A stretch of DNA of 32,504 bases from Lachnospiraceae bacterium (GTDB lineage: Bacteria; Bacillota; Clostridia; Lachnospirales; Lachnospiraceae). Under the pieces are notes generated by a model, which ran no database searches, was not told where the DNA came from, and saw only the letters and a program-made list of their open reading frames with translations. Shown piece after piece: positions 7,297 through 16,418 of the stretch. Position numbers and translations under genes: made by a program. The stretch covers positions 1-32,504 of the forward strand of contig JAILBX010000091.1 of the NCBI GenBank assembly GCA_024680675.1. Reading direction: 5' to 3'. Numbering within the stretch: position 1 is the stretch's first letter; each line of letters starts with the position of its first letter.

Positions 7297-9090
7297 CTAC
7301 ATCCTTTCCGGAGCAGAAAATCCAAGAAGATCTATACATGTCTCTAAAAGTCTCCTGCTCAGTAACAGAAGAGCTATCCAGCCTGTCTGTTTATCCTTGT
7401 CTTCCTCCGTCAGTATCTTATTCTCATGGTAAAAATGATTAAATGCATCTGCTACATCATATATATATGCGCAAAGTCTGTGGGGCGCCAGCTCATTAAA
7501 GGAGTTCTCCATAACAAAAGAATACTTTGAAAGCTCCAGCATAAGCTTCTTTTCAGCCTCATTGTCTGCCTTATTGCACCCATGCCCACTTACTGTCCCT
7601 GCAAGCTTCTCCTCATCTATTGAATTCTCCTTACAGTACCTTGAAAGTATGGATTTTATCCGCACAATAGTATAAAGGATATAGGGACCTGTATTTCCCT
7701 CAAAGGATGTAAACTTATCAATATCAAATATATAATCCTTTGTGGCCTGATTGGAAAGATCCCCGTATTTTAAGGCAGCAAGTCCTACTGTTTTTGCTGT
7801 CTCTCTTGCACTTTCCTCATCCACCTCATGATTTTCCTTTATCTTTTTAAACATCTCATTGTTTATATCGGATATCAGTGTTTCAAGACGCATCACCCCA
7901 CCCTCTCTTGTCTTAAAGGGTTTCCCGTCCTTACCGTTCATAGTTCCAAAGCCTAAAAAGCTTAGCCTGGTATCCTTATCCATAATACCGGTTTTCACCG
8001 CACATCTGAAAACCTGTATAAAGTGCATCTCCTGCCTCTTATCCACCACATAGATCACCTGGTCTGGATCAAAAAGCTTCTTTCTTTCAAGAAGAGTTGC
8101 CAGATCCGTAGTGGTATAGAGAGCAGCCTTATCCGATTTAAGTATCATACAGGGAGGAACCTCCTTTGTATCCTTTTCCTCCTTAACATCAACCACCAGG
8201 GCCCCCTCACTTTCGTAGGCAAAGCCATCCTCCTTCATTTTTTCAACCATATCCGGGATATACTTCTGAACGTCCGATTCTCCCTTCCACCATTCAAAAT
8301 GAACATCCAGGTTATTGTAATTCTTTTTAAGATCCTCCTTGGAGATCCTCATAATATGATCCCATAAGGCTCTATAACCCCTTCTTCCGTTTTGAAGCTC
8401 ATAGGTAGCCCTTAAGGCCTCCTCCTTAAATACTTCATCTTCCTTGGATTTTTGTGAGGCTGTAGGATATATCTCCTCAAGCTCTGAAATGGTAAAGGGT
8501 GCTTTAGCAGGGTAGTCCCCTGTGTAGGATTCATCAAAATATTCAAGCCCCGGTTCTCTTCTTTTAAGTTCAGCTATTATAAGTCCCATCTGAAGGCCCC
8601 AGTCTCCCAGATGGATATCCCCTATAACCTCATGACCCATATATTTTGCTATACGCTTTATGCTTTCCCCAATGATGGCAGCTCTTAAATGTCCCACATG
8701 CAAGGGCTTTGCCACATTGGGACCGCCATAATCCACTATTATCTTTTTAAGCTCCCCAGGCTTTTCCATCCCAAAGGAGTCCTCTTTAGCCATGCTGTCC
8801 AGATATCCCTTAAGGAAAGCTTCCGACAGATTAAGGTTAAGAAATCCCGGCTTAACAGCCGAAACCATAGAAAAACAGGAGCTCTCCTTCTTTAATATAT
8901 TCCCGACCTCTTCTGCTATCTCAATGGGAGCCTTATGATACTTTTTTGCCAAAGCCATTGCGCCGTTACATTGAAACTCGCAAAGATCCGGTCTGTTGGA
9001 AAGGGTAACCCTTGCATATTCCTTATCATAGGAGGCTTTTTCAAATGCTTCACCCACTATATCACTTATCTGATCTATCAATTTTTTCAT
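7297..9090 (-). CDS. argS: Arginyl-tRNA synthetase
   Basis: Class I synthetase charging tRNA-Arg. The 597-residue chain shows the N-terminal Arg-tRNA-synthetase additional domain, the HIGH motif as HVGH (residues 131-134, in PNVAKPLHVGHLRAA), KPFKTREGG at the KMSKS position, and a C-terminal DALR anticodon-binding domain ending in SAPERM. An in-frame start 19 codons upstream exists, but AGGAGGG 8 nt before the ATG at 9088-9090 decides the start used here. The gene begins inside the last 29 nt of queH, so translation is probably coupled. It is the last gene of the long purE-led series; no strong terminator follows. Confidence 0.97.
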   Translation of the reverse strand: MKKLIDQISDIVGEAFEKASYDKEYARVTLSNRPDLCEFQCNGAMALAKKYHKAPIEIAEEVGNILKKESSCFSMVSAVKPGFLNLNLSEAFLKGYLDSMAKEDSFGMEKPGELKKIIVDYGGPNVAKPLHVGHLRAAIIGESIKRIAKYMGHEVIGDIHLGDWGLQMGLIIAELKRREPGLEYFDESYTGDYPAKAPFTISELEEIYPTASQKSKEDEVFKEEALRATYELQNGRRGYRALWDHIMRISKEDLKKNYNNLDVHFEWWKGESDVQKYIPDMVEKMKEDGFAYESEGALVVDVKEEKDTKEVPPCMILKSDKAALYTTTDLATLLERKKLFDPDQVIYVVDKRQEMHFIQVFRCAVKTGIMDKDTRLSFLGFGTMNGKDGKPFKTREGGVMRLETLISDINNEMFKKIKENHEVDEESARETAKTVGLAALKYGDLSNQATKDYIFDIDKFTSFEGNTGPYILYTIVRIKSILSRYCKENSIDEEKLAGTVSGHGCNKADNEAEKKLMLELSKYSFVMENSFNELAPHRLCAYIYDVADAFNHFYHENKILTEEDKDKQTGWIALLLLSRRLLETCIDLLGFSAPERM

Positions 9091-9721
9091 TATATCTATC
9101 CCTCCTTGAAAACTCACAGCCACAATAATCCTGTCTGTAAAGCCCATATTCCTTTGAAAGCTCTGTTGATCTTAAATATCCGTTCTTTTTCTTAAAGTCA
9201 GATGGAAGATGCCTGATATTATACTCATCCCCTATCCTTTCACCTATCTCATTTATCCAATCCGCATTCTTTAAGGGAGAAATTGAAAGAGTGGTGGTAA
9301 AATAATCGAAGCCTCCCTCCTTTGCATACTCCGCAGCCTTTCTGAGTCTTATCTCATAACACTTATAACACCTATTTCCACCCTCAGGCAGATACTCCAG
9401 ACCCTTAGCCATTTCCAAAAAGACCTCCGGCTCATAGTCCCCCCGGATAAACTTTATATTTATCCTGTCCTTTTCTTCAAAGTCTTCATTATATATATCA
9501 ATAAGCCTTTTAAGCTCCAAAGCCCTGTGTTCATACTCCGACTCTGAGGTTATATTGGGATTATAATAAAGATCTGTTATATCAAAAAACTCTGCCAGAT
9601 ACAGTAAACAATAGCTTGAACATGGGGCGCAGCAGCTGTGCAGCAAAAGCCTCGGCTTATTATTTAAATCTATTGCTCCGGTTATGGCATCCAGCTCCTT
9701 CTGATAATTTCTTTTATTCAT
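9062..9721 (-). CDS. queH: Epoxyqueuosine reductase QueH
   Basis: Catalyses the last step of queuosine synthesis in tRNA, reducing epoxyqueuosine at the wobble base; QueH (DUF208) is the cobalamin-independent alternative to QueG. The metal/Fe-S cysteines are visible as the vicinal pair in LLLHSCCAPCSSY, the central RCYKC and the C-terminal DYCGCEFS. I chose the ATG that gives MNKRNYQ (219 residues), where relatives usually start. A TTG start 17 codons upstream with AAGGAG two bases before it is the alternative; the ribosome site for the chosen ATG (AGAGG, about 13 nt away) is weak. It overlaps argS by 29 nt. Queuosine is placed in tRNAs with GUN anticodons, so the link to argS may be only operonic. 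Confidence 0.92.
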   Translation of the reverse strand: MNKRNYQKELDAITGAIDLNNKPRLLLHSCCAPCSSYCLLYLAEFFDITDLYYNPNITSESEYEHRALELKRLIDIYNEDFEEKDRINIKFIRGDYEPEVFLEMAKGLEYLPEGGNRCYKCYEIRLRKAAEYAKEGGFDYFTTTLSISPLKNADWINEIGERIGDEYNIRHLPSDFKKKNGYLRSTELSKEYGLYRQDYCGCEFSRRDRYNEKIDRSDK

Positions 9722-9781
9722 ATTTATAGAAATACCTCTTATTTTCTTATTTCCATCTTTTAAAAAAATCAAGGCTCCTTA

Positions 9782-10723
9782 TCAGACGGAAAAAATAAGG
9801 GATATGATGGGAATCGTCACTACCGAAAGTATTGTGGTCAAAGCTACCCCTCTTGAAGGAATGGATACGTCTGCATCATACTGCTTTGCCAGCATTACAG
9901 GCATGGTTGCCACAGGAGTTGCTATCATTATCATGCAGGTACCCTTAAGATTGGCATCAAGGCTAAGAGGACTTAATATAAGCATCCACAAAACAGGTAT
10001 GATTATGAGCTTAAGAAAGGAAAAAAGCAAAAGCTTTTTATCTGTAACAAGACTCTTTATCTCGGTCTTTGCCAGAGAATCTCCTATTACCATCATACTC
10101 AAAGGCGGTGTTATATTTGCTATATAATCTATAGAGGATCTTAGTACCTCAGGAGGAGTCAGATCCATCAGATAGATGACCACTGATACTATACAGGCAA
10201 CGATACCTGCATTAAATAGCTTTTTAAGAGTGTCTGTTACTTTATGTAAACCACTTTCTCCCGGATCCTTTTCCTTTTTCCCCCTTATGATACTGATACC
10301 CCAGGTATAGACAAGAAGAGCAAAGGGAAGCTGAAAAATAGCTGCATGAAGCAGGGCCTCAGGTCCATACACGGCGCTTATAAGAGGAAATCCCATAAAT
10401 CCCGTATTGGAAAAGACTGTTATGACCCTCCAGAGTCCTTCCTCCTCTTTTTTTGTCCTTAATATCAGCGGTACCAGCCTGCTTACAAGAAGCAGAAAGA
10501 CATTCATTGCCACAGCAATAAAAAAGGTAAAGGCTAAATCCCCTCCTGTCAGAGTCTTTTTTGCGTCAATTGCCGCATCTACTATGAGAAGGGGATTTGC
10601 CACATTTACAACAAGTGAGGATATGGACTTTATGGCGCTGTCATTGAACATATCCTTTTTCCTGCAGATATAGCCAACTATCATTATTATAAATAAAACC
10701 GACATCTGCTTTAATAAGATCAT
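9782..10723 (-). CDS. AEC-family (auxin efflux carrier-like) membrane transporter
   Basis: A 313-residue integral membrane protein with roughly ten hydrophobic segments in two repeats of five, the fold of the AEC/BART superfamily. Characteristic features are the opening LLKQMSVLFIIMIVGYICRKK, the central NTGFMGFPLISAVYG (Asn-Gly crossover-type motif) and the C-terminal ATPVATMPVMLAKQYDAD. Bacterial members are annotated as malate, malonate or general organic-anion permeases; the substrate cannot be told from sequence. The start overlaps the purL stop by 4 nt (ATGA), indicating translational coupling with purine synthesis. Confidence 0.88.
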   Translation of the reverse strand: MILLKQMSVLFIIMIVGYICRKKDMFNDSAIKSISSLVVNVANPLLIVDAAIDAKKTLTGGDLAFTFFIAVAMNVFLLLVSRLVPLILRTKKEEEGLWRVITVFSNTGFMGFPLISAVYGPEALLHAAIFQLPFALLVYTWGISIIRGKKEKDPGESGLHKVTDTLKKLFNAGIVACIVSVVIYLMDLTPPEVLRSSIDYIANITPPLSMMVIGDSLAKTEIKSLVTDKKLLLFSFLKLIIIPVLWMLILSPLSLDANLKGTCMIMIATPVATMPVMLAKQYDADVSIPSRGVALTTILSVVTIPIISLIFSV

Positions 10724-13700
10724 AGGAAGTATTTAACTCCTGACTCAAATATTTTCATATCCTGATCTCCGTATATATTCAGGGCTACTCCGTCTCCTCT
10801 TCTTTCCGAATGGCCCATCTTTCCAAACACTCTTCCATCAGGGCTTAATATTCCTTCTATAGCCATATAGGACCCATTTACATTCCATTCCTCATCCATG
10901 GAAATATTTCCCTTAGGATCACAATACTGGGTTGCCACCTGGCCCTTTTCAAACAGCTCCTTAAGCACCTCTTGATCAGCCACAAATCTTCCTTCTCCAT
11001 GGGATGCGGGTATTACATACACATTGCCCACTGTGGCCTCTGTAAGCCAGGGTGATCTGTCTGAAACCACCTTAGTGTAAACCATCTTGGAAACATGTCT
11101 GTTTATAGTGTTATAGGTAAGAGTAGGAGAAGCCTCATTCTGACCTGTTATCCTGCCTGAAGGAACAAGGCCCAGCTTTATCAGCGCCTGAAATCCGTTA
11201 CATATTCCAAGAACAAGTCCGTCCCTCTTATTTAAAAGCTCCCAAACGGCTTCCTTTATGGCCTCATTCTGGAATGCGGTTGCAAAAAACTTGGCGGAAC
11301 CGTCAGGCTCATCACCTGCTGAAAATCCTCCCGGGAACATTATTATCTGGGATCTCTTTATTGATTCCTTAAATTCCAGAACCGAATCTCTTATGTCCTG
11401 AGGATCCCTGTTCTTAAATACCTTTGTTATCACAGAAGCTCCTGCTCTTTCAAAGGCCTTTGCAGAATCGTATTCGCAGTTGGTTCCGGGGAATACAGGT
11501 ATGAAAACCCCGGGCTTTGCTATCTTATTTTTACAAAGATAAACCTTCCCTTCCTTATAAATATCTGTATCGATCTTTGAAGTATCATCTCCCGATCTGG
11601 TGGGGAATACCTTCTCAAGAGGCTTCTTCCACTGCTTTAAGGCATCCTCTTCAGAAAGAGTAATATCCCTGTATTCAAAGCTTCCTTTATCGGTAACCTC
11701 TCCTAAAAGTGTGTACCTTATTGAAAGCTTTCCAAGGTTTTCACCCTTGACTTCAGCAATTATCAATCCGTATTGAGGTTTGAAAATATCTCTTTCATCT
11801 ATATTATGTTCTATTTTAAAGCCAAGAGCATTACCGAAGGCCATTTTTGAAAGGGCAGCAAAGATACCGCTTCCGTCGGGAACATATGCTGACTCTATAA
11901 GGCCTTTTCCTGCATCCTCTTCAAATTTATCATACTGCCTGTCAAATTCATCATAGTCGGGAAGATCATTTTCATCCCTGTCCACCTTAAGTATCACCAG
12001 CTTGTTACCGGCTTTTTTTAATTCAGGAGTGATAACCTCCTTTATATCTGCAGTATCCACAGCGAAGGATACAAGAGTGGGCGGAACATCTATGTCATTA
12101 AAGGTTCCTGACATGGAATCCTTACCTCCTATGGAAGGAAGACCGAATCTAAGCTGAGCCTCAAAGGCGCCTAAAAGGCTTAAGAAGGGTTCACTGTACC
12201 TTTCAGCTTCCCCTGTCATCCTCTTAAAATACTCCTGGAAGGTAAATCTTATCTTTTTATGCCTTCCTCCTGCTGCCACTATCTTTGCCATAGACTGAAG
12301 GACTGCATAGACAGCTCCATGATAAGGACTGAAGCTGGATAAATAGGGATCAAAGCCGTAGCTCATCATTGTTACCGTATCACATTTTCCCTTTTTAACC
12401 GGGAGCTTGGCTATCATTGTCTGGATTTCCGTAAGCTGATACTGTCCTCCATAGGGCATAAGCACGCTTCCTGCTCCTATTGAGGAGTCAAACATCTCTA
12501 CAAGTCCCTTCTGGGAGCAGACATTAAGATCCTTAAGGGTTGTCAGCATGGCCCCCTTAATATCTGAAGCCTTCAGGCAATCCTCAATGCCCTTTATTTC
12601 ATACTTATTGAAGAAATCCTCCTTTTTATCCGGAAGGATCACCTTAACCTCAGTCTCCTGATGGGCTCCGTTGGTATTTAGAAACTCTCTTTTTAAGTTA
12701 ACTATCTTCTTTCCGCGCCAGAGCAGAACAAGCCTTGGATCCTCGGTTACCACCGCAACCTCCACAGCCTCAAGGTTTTCTTCTGCGGCATATTTCATAA
12801 ACTCTTCAACATCCTTTTTATCAACCACAACAGCCATTCTTTCCTGAGATTCGGAAATGGCCAACTCGGTTCCGTCAAGTCCTGCATATTTTTTTGGAAC
12901 CTTATCCAGATCAATATAAAGACCGTCTGCCAGCTCTCCTATGGCAACAGAAACTCCCCCTGCACCAAAGTCATTACATTTCCTTATAAGTCTTGAAACC
13001 TCAGGTCTCCTGAAGAGTCTCTGCAGCTTTCTCTCAGTTGGAGCATTTCCCTTTTGAACCTCAGCTCCGCATTTTTCGATCGAGCTCTCCGTATGTATCT
13101 TTGAAGATCCGGTTGCTCCTCCGCAGCCGTCTCTTCCCGTTCTTCCCCCAAGAAGAATGATTATATTTCCGGGGTCTGAGCTAAGCCTCATAACATCCCT
13201 TCTGGGAGCAGCCCCCATAACGGCCCCTATCTCCATTCTCTTTGCTACATAATTGGGATGGTATATTTCCTTAACGTAACCTGTGGCAAGTCCTATCTGA
13301 TTACCATAGGAAGAATAGCCGCTTGCAGCTCCTCTTACCAGTTTCTTTTGAGGCAGCTTTCCCTTAAGTGTAGCCTCCAGAGGAAGAGTAGGGTCTGCAG
13401 CTCCTGTTATCCTCATGGCCTGATACACATAGCTTCTGCCCGAAAGAGGATCCCTTATGGCGCCTCCCAGACAGGTTGCCGCTCCTCCGAAGGGTTCTAT
13501 TTCCGTAGGATGGTTGTGGGTCTCATTTTTAAAGCTTATAAGCCATTCCTCCCTGACCCCGTCTATCTCCACAGGAAGCACTATGGAACAGGCATTTATC
13601 TCATCGGATTCCTCCATATCCTGAAGCTTTCCGTCCTTCTTCAGTTTTTTCATTGCCAAAAGAGCCAGATCCATAAGGCATATGAACCTGTTCTTCTTCT

Positions 13701-14508
13701 TTTGCTCAGATTCATCTCCATAGAGATCCTTCCTGGTCTCTATATACTTATTATAAGAATCCAGGATAGGTTTCCTGTAATCACCCTCCTCAAAAACTAT
13801 GTCCTTTAGCTCTGTTGAAAAGGTTGTATGTCTGCAGTGATCTGACCAATAGGTATCAAGAACCCTTATCTCTGTCATGGTAGGGTCTCTTTTTTCATCA
13901 TTAAGAAAATAATTCTGAATATGCTTAAAGTCCTTATAAGTCATAGCCAGCTCAAGAGAATCATAAAGCTCCTTTAATCTGTCATCCTCCATATCCTTAA
14001 AGCCGTCGAAAACCTTTATATCCTTTGGCTCATCATAGACGGTAATAAGTGTGTCAGGCTTTTTAAGTCCCGTCTCCCTCGAATCTACGGGGTTTATGCA
14101 ATAATTCTTTATTGCAGTAAACTGCTCATCGGTCATTGACCCGGTCAGACAATAAGTTATTGCAGTCCTTATTACCGGATTTTCATCCTCATTCAAAAAT
14201 TTTACGCACTGCTCGGCAGAGTCAGCTCTTTGGTCAAATTGTCCCGGAAGAAACTCTACGGAAAAAACCCTGTCATCCTCATTTCTTTCGAAATCCTCTT
14301 CGTAAAGCATATCAACAGGGGGTTCTGCAAATACCGTGGTCTTTGCTCTGTCATAGGTTTCCTTTGAAAGGTTCTCTATATCATATCTTATAAGCTCCCT
14401 AACCTCCTTAAGATCACTTACCGACAGATAACTGATTATATCTGCCTTCAACTCTTTTGCTTTTACTGCATAAGGTTTCTTTTTCTCAACATAGATTCTT
14501 CTGACCAT
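10720..14508 (-). CDS. purL: Phosphoribosylformylglycinamidine synthase, single-chain PurL (FGAR amidotransferase)
   Basis: Fourth step of purine synthesis: FGAR + glutamine + ATP to FGAM. This is the large one-chain form (1262 residues) as in Proteobacteria and many Clostridia, not the PurS-PurQ-PurL complex of Bacillus. The N-terminal part carries the linker and ATP-binding synthetase domains (SDHCRHTTF, NETHNHPTEIEPF, GGRTGRDGCGGATGSS). The C-terminal glutaminase domain has nucleophile C1103 in GICNGFQ, and H1233 and E1235 in GHSER. An upstream in-frame ATG exists, but AAGGAG 6 nt before the ATG at 14506-14508 fits best. It follows radA by 57 nt and is separated from purE-M-N-D by four unrelated genes. 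Confidence 0.97.
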   Translation of the reverse strand: MVRRIYVEKKKPYAVKAKELKADIISYLSVSDLKEVRELIRYDIENLSKETYDRAKTTVFAEPPVDMLYEEDFERNEDDRVFSVEFLPGQFDQRADSAEQCVKFLNEDENPVIRTAITYCLTGSMTDEQFTAIKNYCINPVDSRETGLKKPDTLITVYDEPKDIKVFDGFKDMEDDRLKELYDSLELAMTYKDFKHIQNYFLNDEKRDPTMTEIRVLDTYWSDHCRHTTFSTELKDIVFEEGDYRKPILDSYNKYIETRKDLYGDESEQKKKNRFICLMDLALLAMKKLKKDGKLQDMEESDEINACSIVLPVEIDGVREEWLISFKNETHNHPTEIEPFGGAATCLGGAIRDPLSGRSYVYQAMRITGAADPTLPLEATLKGKLPQKKLVRGAASGYSSYGNQIGLATGYVKEIYHPNYVAKRMEIGAVMGAAPRRDVMRLSSDPGNIIILLGGRTGRDGCGGATGSSKIHTESSIEKCGAEVQKGNAPTERKLQRLFRRPEVSRLIRKCNDFGAGGVSVAIGELADGLYIDLDKVPKKYAGLDGTELAISESQERMAVVVDKKDVEEFMKYAAEENLEAVEVAVVTEDPRLVLLWRGKKIVNLKREFLNTNGAHQETEVKVILPDKKEDFFNKYEIKGIEDCLKASDIKGAMLTTLKDLNVCSQKGLVEMFDSSIGAGSVLMPYGGQYQLTEIQTMIAKLPVKKGKCDTVTMMSYGFDPYLSSFSPYHGAVYAVLQSMAKIVAAGGRHKKIRFTFQEYFKRMTGEAERYSEPFLSLLGAFEAQLRFGLPSIGGKDSMSGTFNDIDVPPTLVSFAVDTADIKEVITPELKKAGNKLVILKVDRDENDLPDYDEFDRQYDKFEEDAGKGLIESAYVPDGSGIFAALSKMAFGNALGFKIEHNIDERDIFKPQYGLIIAEVKGENLGKLSIRYTLLGEVTDKGSFEYRDITLSEEDALKQWKKPLEKVFPTRSGDDTSKIDTDIYKEGKVYLCKNKIAKPGVFIPVFPGTNCEYDSAKAFERAGASVITKVFKNRDPQDIRDSVLEFKESIKRSQIIMFPGGFSAGDEPDGSAKFFATAFQNEAIKEAVWELLNKRDGLVLGICNGFQALIKLGLVPSGRITGQNEASPTLTYNTINRHVSKMVYTKVVSDRSPWLTEATVGNVYVIPASHGEGRFVADQEVLKELFEKGQVATQYCDPKGNISMDEEWNVNGSYMAIEGILSPDGRVFGKMGHSERRGDGVALNIYGDQDMKIFESGVKYFL

Positions 14509-14565
14509 TGCTTTCTCCTTCTGATTTGTTTTATGATTCATTTGCTGCCAAAACCTTTACCCGGA

Positions 14566-15942
14566 TCATATATATTTTAACACCTCTGCCAGGTTTGAAA
14601 CTCCCAGTAATTCTATACCCTTAACTCTTTTTGCCTGATCCATGGAGCTTTTTGGTATCAGACATTTTTTAAAACCTAGTTTTTTTGCTTCCGCCACCCT
14701 TAATTCCGGACAACTCACCGCTCTTACCTCTCCGCTTAGACCAACCTCACCAAATACTATGAGACCATCATCAACCGGCTTGTTTCTATAGCTTGAAACC
14801 ACTGCCATAACTATCCCAAGATCGATAGCCGGCTCTGACATCCTGAGTCCTCCGGCAACATTCACATAGGCATCACATTCCGATGTCTTAAGATTCAGTC
14901 TCTTTTCAAGCACTGCCATCAAAAGATTGAATCTGTTAATATCGGCTCCCGTTGCCTGCCTCTTGGGAAATCCAAAGCTTGTTTTTGCCACAAGGGCCTG
15001 TATCTCTAAGAGCATGGGTCTGCTTCCCTCCATTGCACAGCATACCACGGATCCGGAAGCATCCTCAGGCCTGCCGGAAAGCATATATTCGGAAGGATTT
15101 TTCACCTGGGCAAGGCCCTCCGTCCTCATTTCAAAGACCCCCAGCTCATTTGTGGAGCCAAACCTGTTCTTTACTCCCCTTAACAATCTGTAGGAGGCAA
15201 ATCTGTCTCCTTCAAAATACAAGACTGTATCCACCATATGCTCTAAGACCCTGGGACCTGCCACCATACCCTCTTTAGTCACATGCCCCACAATAAATAT
15301 GGCTATGGAAAGAGACTTTGCCAGCTGCATAAGCATCATGGTGGATTCCCTTACCTGGGAAACTGATCCCGGAGCTGAGCTTACTGCTTCTATAAACATG
15401 GTCTGGATAGAATCAATGACCACGATTTCCGGTTTATTCTCCCTTACGATATCACATATGACTTCAAGGTCTGTCTCGCAGAAAACACTCAATTGATCCG
15501 AAAAATCTCCTATCCTTAAAGAACGCATCTTTATCTGCTTTAAGGATTCTTCCCCGGATACATAGAGCACCCTGTGTCCGTCAGCTGACAGATTTCTGCA
15601 TACCTGGAGCAGTATGGTGGATTTTCCTATTCCCGGATCCCCTCCTACCAAAACAAGGGAGCCCGGTACTATACCGCCTCCCAACACTCTGTCAAACTCC
15701 TCCAGTTTTGTGCTGATCCTGTCATCCTCCCTGACCTCAATAGCTGATAATTTTGAAGGCGCATGATCTGACGATACAGCGCCTTTTCTTTTAATACCGC
15801 TCTTTAGGTTCTTACCTGATCCGACAGGCTCTTCAACCAGAGTATTCCATTCCTTGCAAACCGGACACTGTCCCATCCACTTTGCAGATTCATTTCCGCA
15901 ATTGGAACAGAAAAATACGCTGGTCTTTTTTGCATTTGCCAT
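14566..15942 (-). CDS. radA: DNA repair protein RadA
   Basis: RecA-like ATPase that drives branch migration and processes recombination intermediates. The N-terminal C4 zinc finger uses C12, C15, C26 and C29. Walker A is GGDPGIGKST (about 100-109), the RadA-specific KNRFG lies at 258-262, and the C-terminal third is the Lon-protease-like domain (from about 330) that is proteolytically inactive in this family. 458 residues is normal. The ATG follows the stop of the preceding unknown gene directly. In Bacillus radA also follows clpC, so the clpC-radA pairing is conserved, but here an unknown gene stands between them and disA does not follow. Confidence 0.96.
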   Translation of the reverse strand: MANAKKTSVFFCSNCGNESAKWMGQCPVCKEWNTLVEEPVGSGKNLKSGIKRKGAVSSDHAPSKLSAIEVREDDRISTKLEEFDRVLGGGIVPGSLVLVGGDPGIGKSTILLQVCRNLSADGHRVLYVSGEESLKQIKMRSLRIGDFSDQLSVFCETDLEVICDIVRENKPEIVVIDSIQTMFIEAVSSAPGSVSQVRESTMMLMQLAKSLSIAIFIVGHVTKEGMVAGPRVLEHMVDTVLYFEGDRFASYRLLRGVKNRFGSTNELGVFEMRTEGLAQVKNPSEYMLSGRPEDASGSVVCCAMEGSRPMLLEIQALVAKTSFGFPKRQATGADINRFNLLMAVLEKRLNLKTSECDAYVNVAGGLRMSEPAIDLGIVMAVVSSYRNKPVDDGLIVFGEVGLSGEVRAVSCPELRVAEAKKLGFKKCLIPKSSMDQAKRVKGIELLGVSNLAEVLKYI

Positions 15943-16356
15943 TTAAATCTTTGCCACCTTAACAGGAATATCCCCTTCTCCGGCAAGCTCAACGCTAAAG
16001 CTGAGTTTTCCTCCCAGATTAGTCTTCATCTTAACAGCCTGTCTGTCACCCACATAGATCTCATATTCAGTATCTTCCATAAGACCAAGAGTGATCTGTG
16101 AATCCTCATTACCTGAAACAGAAAACTCCACGCCCTCCTTGGATGCCTTAAATCCTATAACTGACGTTCCTGGTTCAGACTCATATACAAATAATCCGTC
16201 TCTTTCAAGCTTTGTCAGCTCATTAAAGGTCTTCACCTTGTAAAGATTACCATTATTCTCATAGTCCTCGATCTTTTTCTTGGCGCTGAGCTCATAATCA
16301 CCAAAGCTGAGTGCTCCGTCACTTTCTGTCCTTATCAATTCCTTAACCCTTGACAT
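15943..16356 (-). CDS. Conserved protein of unknown function between clpC and radA
   Basis: A 137-residue soluble protein, no signal peptide or membrane segment. Upstream in-frame codons add a Lys/Arg-rich stretch, but AGGAGGG 8 nt before the ATG at 16354-16356 makes MSRVKELIR the real start. The chain opens with ESDGALSFGDYEL and then looks beta-rich (alternating hydrophobic residues, ending SFSVELAGEGDIPVKVAKI), suggesting a small beta-sandwich. From memory, short proteins like this in Lachnospiraceae are sometimes labelled 'endosialidase', but at this size I see no sialidase Asp-boxes and do not accept that function. Position between clpC and radA hints at a link to protein quality control or DNA repair; that is inference. 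Confidence 0.75.
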   Translation of the reverse strand: MSRVKELIRTESDGALSFGDYELSAKKKIEDYENNGNLYKVKTFNELTKLERDGLFVYESEPGTSVIGFKASKEGVEFSVSGNEDSQITLGLMEDTEYEIYVGDRQAVKMKTNLGGKLSFSVELAGEGDIPVKVAKI

Positions 16357-16418
16357 GCTTACTACCCTCCTCTTTTTTACTCTTCCTCTTTTTTTGTTAT
16401 TGACCATATTGGTCTGTA

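Noticed and set aside
13258-13809. 183-codon plus-strand open frame inside purL
   Set aside because: It lies wholly antisense to conserved PurL domains, has no ribosome site or recognisable motif, and its composition is the mirror of the purL codons.
15943-16356. Endosialidase function for the gene between clpC and radA
   Set aside because: The 137-residue chain has no Asp-box or sialidase propeller; I treat the name as a misleading legacy label.
16386-16418. GACCA/TGGTC hairpin just after clpC as a terminator
   Set aside because: It is followed by an A run, not T, on the transcribed strand, with a 5-bp stem only.
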